The position numbers and the translations under genes are program-made. From NCBI GenBank assembly GCA_029560585.1, contig JAKQKQ010000024.1, positions 1 through 64,000 of the forward strand: 64,000 bases of DNA, in the 5' to 3' direction. Below the pieces are notes generated by a model. The model had not been told where the DNA came from, searched no databases, and was given only the letters and a program-made list of their open reading frames with translations. This DNA is from Verrucomicrobiota bacterium (GTDB lineage Bacteria > Verrucomicrobiota > Verrucomicrobiia > JADLBR01). The stretch's first letter is position 1. Each line of letters starts with the position of its first letter. Below, piece after piece: positions 61,304 to 64,000 of the stretch.

Positions 61304-62917
61304 ATGAAGATCTTACTGGTGGGTCTTGACGGTCCTACCGCCGCGTTGGTGGGCGGCTGGCTCAGCGAGATGGGGCATGGCGTGGAGTCCTGCGCATTGG
61401 GCGAGGAGAGGTTGGCGGCCAATCGTGGGCGGCCCGATGTGATTTTGATGCGGACTGATGCGCCCGAAGCATTGACACAATTTGCGGGGTGGCTCAGGGC
61501 GCGGCATCGGCTGGCGGAAGCTCGCATGATGGCCGTTTTGCCTGAGGCCGGCAAGCCGGGCGCGGTGGAGTACCTCCGGGCCGGGGCGAACGAGGTTCTG
61601 GCGTCTCCGATTGCCCGGGTAGATCTTGGGGTTCGACTTGCCATCATCGGGGCCGAAGGCGGGCTACGGGCGCAGCTTGCGCGCGCCGAGAGCGCGGCCG
61701 CTGCGGCGAAGGCGGAGTTGGACGGGCTCAAGAAGAACGCCTCGGATGCCGCGGCGGCCGCGGCAGAGGCGGAGCGGGAGAGGGGACGGTTGGCCGAAGA
61801 TCTTGTGCGGGCGAGGGCCGAGTTGAAGGAGGAGGCTGCCCGGTCGACCGATTTGGACCGCAACTTGGAAGACGTCAGGAGGCGGCTCGAGAAGGCCCTG
61901 GGGGATCTTTCGGCGGAAACAAAGCGCGGGTCGGATCTCTTGGTGAGAGCGGGGCGCGCGGCACTGCTCGAAAAGGAGGTGGAAGATCTCCGGACTGCGC
62001 TCGCGGATTTGCACGAGAAGACCAAGGCATCCGAGGCGCGGGCATCGACGGATGGCGCGATGGCCGAGGCGTTGGACAAGGCGCGGAGCGAACTGCGGGC
62101 GCTGAGGGTGGAGTTCGGTGAGGCGCAACGCCTGCCGATGCGTTTGTGTGAGGCGGTGGGCTCGGCCCTGCCGGAGGGGCTGTTGCTCCTGGAGCAAACC
62201 CCGGAGAAAAGCGAGCCCACGGTGGTCTTTGCAAATCCTGGCTTCGAGTTGCTCACAGGCCGGAAGCGGGGAGACCAGATGGGCGAACCCCTGTGGTTTT
62301 CTGCGACGGATGTCGATCTGGACTGGAAATCCAGGCAGCCGTCCATGTTCCATCGGGAGGAGCCCAAGGAGGGCGGGGGCACGCGACGATTGCGCGCCGA
62401 GGTGTTGCCGGTGCCGGGCGTCGTGGGGGGGCGGGCGCTCTGGGTGATGATCCTCACTGAGGAGGTGACGCAAGTCCTAGTGCGAGCGCAAGGCACGTCC
62501 TTGTCGGCGAAACTCTCGACCCAGACGCTGCCATCGGCCGCGGGAGCCGGGGCGCGGAGGGTGCTGCTGGTGCGAGACGCGGGACCGTTGAACCCGCGGC
62601 TGGCGGGCGTGCTGCGCGATTCGGGCTTTCAGGTTTCCATCGGGGAACCGAACAGCGGTGTGATGGAAAAGGCGCAGGAGGGTGATTTCGATCTCGTGGT
62701 ACTTGAGATCAACCGGCCGGGATCAGGGGGGCCGGGCATGCTGCGACTGATGAGGCAGCGACTGCCGAAACAACGGGTCATGGTCGTCAGCCGCCTGCTC
62801 ACCCTGAGGCAGAAGCAGGAGGTGGAGCGCCTCGCTGTCGATGACATCTTGACCGAGGAATTGAGCGGTTCGGAATTATTGAAGCGGGTCGAGGCGGTGC
62901 TCGCGGCGGTCGGGTGA
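61304..62917 (+). CDS. Two degenerate receiver domains flanking a coiled coil and PAS domain
   Basis: The 537-residue protein has an N-terminal receiver-like domain (MKILLVGLDGPTAALV), a long Ala/Glu/Arg coiled coil (about 120-260), a PAS-like region (LLLLEQTPEKSEPTVVFANPGFELLTG) and a C-terminal receiver-like domain (ARRVLLVRDAGPLNPRLAG). The phospho-acceptor position is Arg in the first (VILMRTDAPE) and Glu in the second (LVVLEINRPG). Neither should be phosphorylated normally. It may be a scaffold or PAS sensor. It follows the OmpA-domain gene by 45 bp behind a good ribosome-binding site (GGAGAGAAGCGG). Confidence 0.75.
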   Translation: MKILLVGLDGPTAALVGGWLSEMGHGVESCALGEERLAANRGRPDVILMRTDAPEALTQFAGWLRARHRLAEARMMAVLPEAGKPGAVEYLRAGANEVLASPIARVDLGVRLAIIGAEGGLRAQLARAESAAAAAKAELDGLKKNASDAAAAAAEAERERGRLAEDLVRARAELKEEAARSTDLDRNLEDVRRRLEKALGDLSAETKRGSDLLVRAGRAALLEKEVEDLRTALADLHEKTKASEARASTDGAMAEALDKARSELRALRVEFGEAQRLPMRLCEAVGSALPEGLLLLEQTPEKSEPTVVFANPGFELLTGRKRGDQMGEPLWFSATDVDLDWKSRQPSMFHREEPKEGGGTRRLRAEVLPVPGVVGGRALWVMILTEEVTQVLVRAQGTSLSAKLSTQTLPSAAGAGARRVLLVRDAGPLNPRLAGVLRDSGFQVSIGEPNSGVMEKAQEGDFDLVVLEINRPGSGGPGMLRLMRQRLPKQRVMVVSRLLTLRQKQEVERLAVDDILTEELSGSELLKRVEAVLAAVG

Positions 62918-62992
62918 GGGCACCCGATTCTTGGGCCGCTGGTCGGCCATGCCGCTTGACGACTCCCGGATCGCTGGCATTATCAGTAAGTT

Positions 62993-64000
62993 ATGTGGGT
63001 GACCACGCTGCAGGCCGCCGTGGCGGGGCTATATCTTGGTGCGGTGCCCGCGCCTGGGACCTGGAATTGGAATCTCTTCGAACTCGAAGGGCGGGATTAC
63101 GTTTCGGTGGATCAGGTGGCGGAGTTCTACCGGCTGCCTCAGCCGGCCCGGAGCGGCGACTCGGTCAAACTCGGCACGGGTGACAAGGGCGTGGAGCTTT
63201 GGGTGTCTCGCAAGGAGGCGGTGGTCAACGGGGTACGATTCTCGCTGTGTTTTCCGGTGACCGAGCACCGCGGGCAGCCGATGCTTTCGCGCAAAGATCT
63301 GGTGAAGGTTTTCGAACCGCTGATGCGTCCGGAGCGGATTCCCTTTGGCAAGGCCTTCAAGACCGTCGTGATAGATGCCGGCCACGGCGGCGGCGACCGG
63401 GGCGCGCGGAGCCGATGGAGCACGGAGGAGGCGCAGCTGACATTGAGTGTCGCCAAGCGCCTCAGGCCCCTTCTGGAGGCGGCGGGTTTCAAAGTCGTGA
63501 TGACGCGCATCCGCGACGAATTCAAGGAACTGGCGGACAGGGCCGCGGTGGCGGAAAACTACGAGAACAGCATCTTCGTCAGCCTCCATTTCAACTCTGG
63601 GGATTCTGCGGCGCGGGGCGTGGAGACGTACGCGCTGGCGCCGGCGGGCTCGCCGTCGACGGCGTCCGAGAGGTTGCGGATGTCTGATTTCCAGTCGTTC
63701 GCCGGCAACGCGAATGACGGCAACAACGTGCTGCTGGCGGCTGCGGTCCACCGGCGCATGAGCCAGCTTTGGGGCAATGCAAAGTTGGACCGGGGCGTGA
63801 AGAGGGCCCGTTTCGTGGTGTTGTACCAGTGCAAGCGTCCCTCGATTCTGATCGAGGGGGGGTTCGTCTCAAATCCAGAAGACGGGAAGTTGATCTCCAA
63901 CCCCGATTTCCAATTGCGGATGGCCGAGCACATCAAGCTCGGAATCCTCGATTACCAGTCGCTCCTGAACGAGGGCGTCCAGTACGAGCCGGGCATGATG
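62993..64000 (+). CDS. N-acetylmuramoyl-L-alanine amidase (AmiC type), cut by window end
   Basis: The 336 visible residues run to the last base with no stop codon. An N-terminal copper-amine-oxidase-like/SH3-like region (YVSVDQVAEFYRLPQPARS) precedes an Amidase_3 domain. Its zinc ligands are His in VIDAGHGGGDRG, Glu in STEEAQL and His in FVSLHFNSGD, and the catalytic Glu lies in SILIEGGFVSN. It cleaves the amide between MurNAc and the stem peptide in peptidoglycan. An in-frame stop lies just upstream of the ATG, which fixes the start. The signal peptide is weak. Confidence 0.9.
   Translation, partial: MWVTTLQAAVAGLYLGAVPAPGTWNWNLFELEGRDYVSVDQVAEFYRLPQPARSGDSVKLGTGDKGVELWVSRKEAVVNGVRFSLCFPVTEHRGQPMLSRKDLVKVFEPLMRPERIPFGKAFKTVVIDAGHGGGDRGARSRWSTEEAQLTLSVAKRLRPLLEAAGFKVVMTRIRDEFKELADRAAVAENYENSIFVSLHFNSGDSAARGVETYALAPAGSPSTASERLRMSDFQSFAGNANDGNNVLLAAAVHRRMSQLWGNAKLDRGVKRARFVVLYQCKRPSILIEGGFVSNPEDGKLISNPDFQLRMAEHIKLGILDYQSLLNEGVQYEPGMM

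Overview
The window is a high-GC chromosomal segment of a Gram-negative bacterium, most likely of the PVC superphylum and probably Verrucomicrobiota. The evidence is gene content. There is a DUF1549/DUF1501/PPC secreted-protein operon, a sulfatase with HEAT-like repeats, a XylR-type (sugar-sensor plus AraC) regulator, an outer-membrane porin, an LspA-NadA pair, and an McsB-ClpC pair without McsA or CtsR. No plasmid, phage, transposase or CRISPR array is visible. The taxonomic call is inference from gene content only.

Layout. 1-0.63 kb: a triple-hairpin repeat, tRNA-His and a 227-bp palindrome-ended repeat. 0.6-7.3 kb: a beta-propeller/cytochrome c protein, a subtilase, an SDR oxidoreductase and an atypical protein kinase. 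7.3-20.1 kb (minus strand): an L-arabinose module with GH78-like enzyme, SSS symporter, AraD, AraB, a FucI-type isomerase in the AraA position, GH127 and GH51. 20.5-27.6 kb: two large divergent secreted polysaccharide-active proteins with rearranged modules. 27.6-30.2 kb: an rRNA methyltransferase and formate-THF ligase. 30.3-39.9 kb: a second GH51, a second copy of the 227-bp repeat, the PPC/DUF1501/DUF1549 operon and the XylR-type regulator. 40-41.6 kb: a patch of gene fragments, including a 23S-rRNA-intervening-sequence protein 5' end fused in frame to a sulfatase. 43.5-49.5 kb: a DUF434 protein, a VOC-like protein, and a signalling row of CheX, CheY-like regulator, CheA-like kinase and porin. 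49.7-64 kb: housekeeping and envelope genes (ParA, McsB, ClpC, an M14-like amidohydrolase, a beta-helix protein, Nif3-like, PanE-like, LspA, NadA, an OmpA-domain protein, a double pseudo-receiver protein and an AmiC-type amidase cut by the window end).

How it works together. The central unit is an arabinan/arabinoside catabolic system. Secreted GH51, GH127 and GH78-like enzymes release pentose, an SSS symporter imports it, and isomerase, AraB and AraD convert it to D-xylulose 5-phosphate. The strongest new signal is a 15-bp motif repeated with 21-bp spacing upstream of both GH51 genes, and in degenerate form upstream of the XylR-type regulator, which points to one dispersed arabinose regulon. 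Several families of palindromic intergenic repeats occur, one with a compensatory base change between copies.
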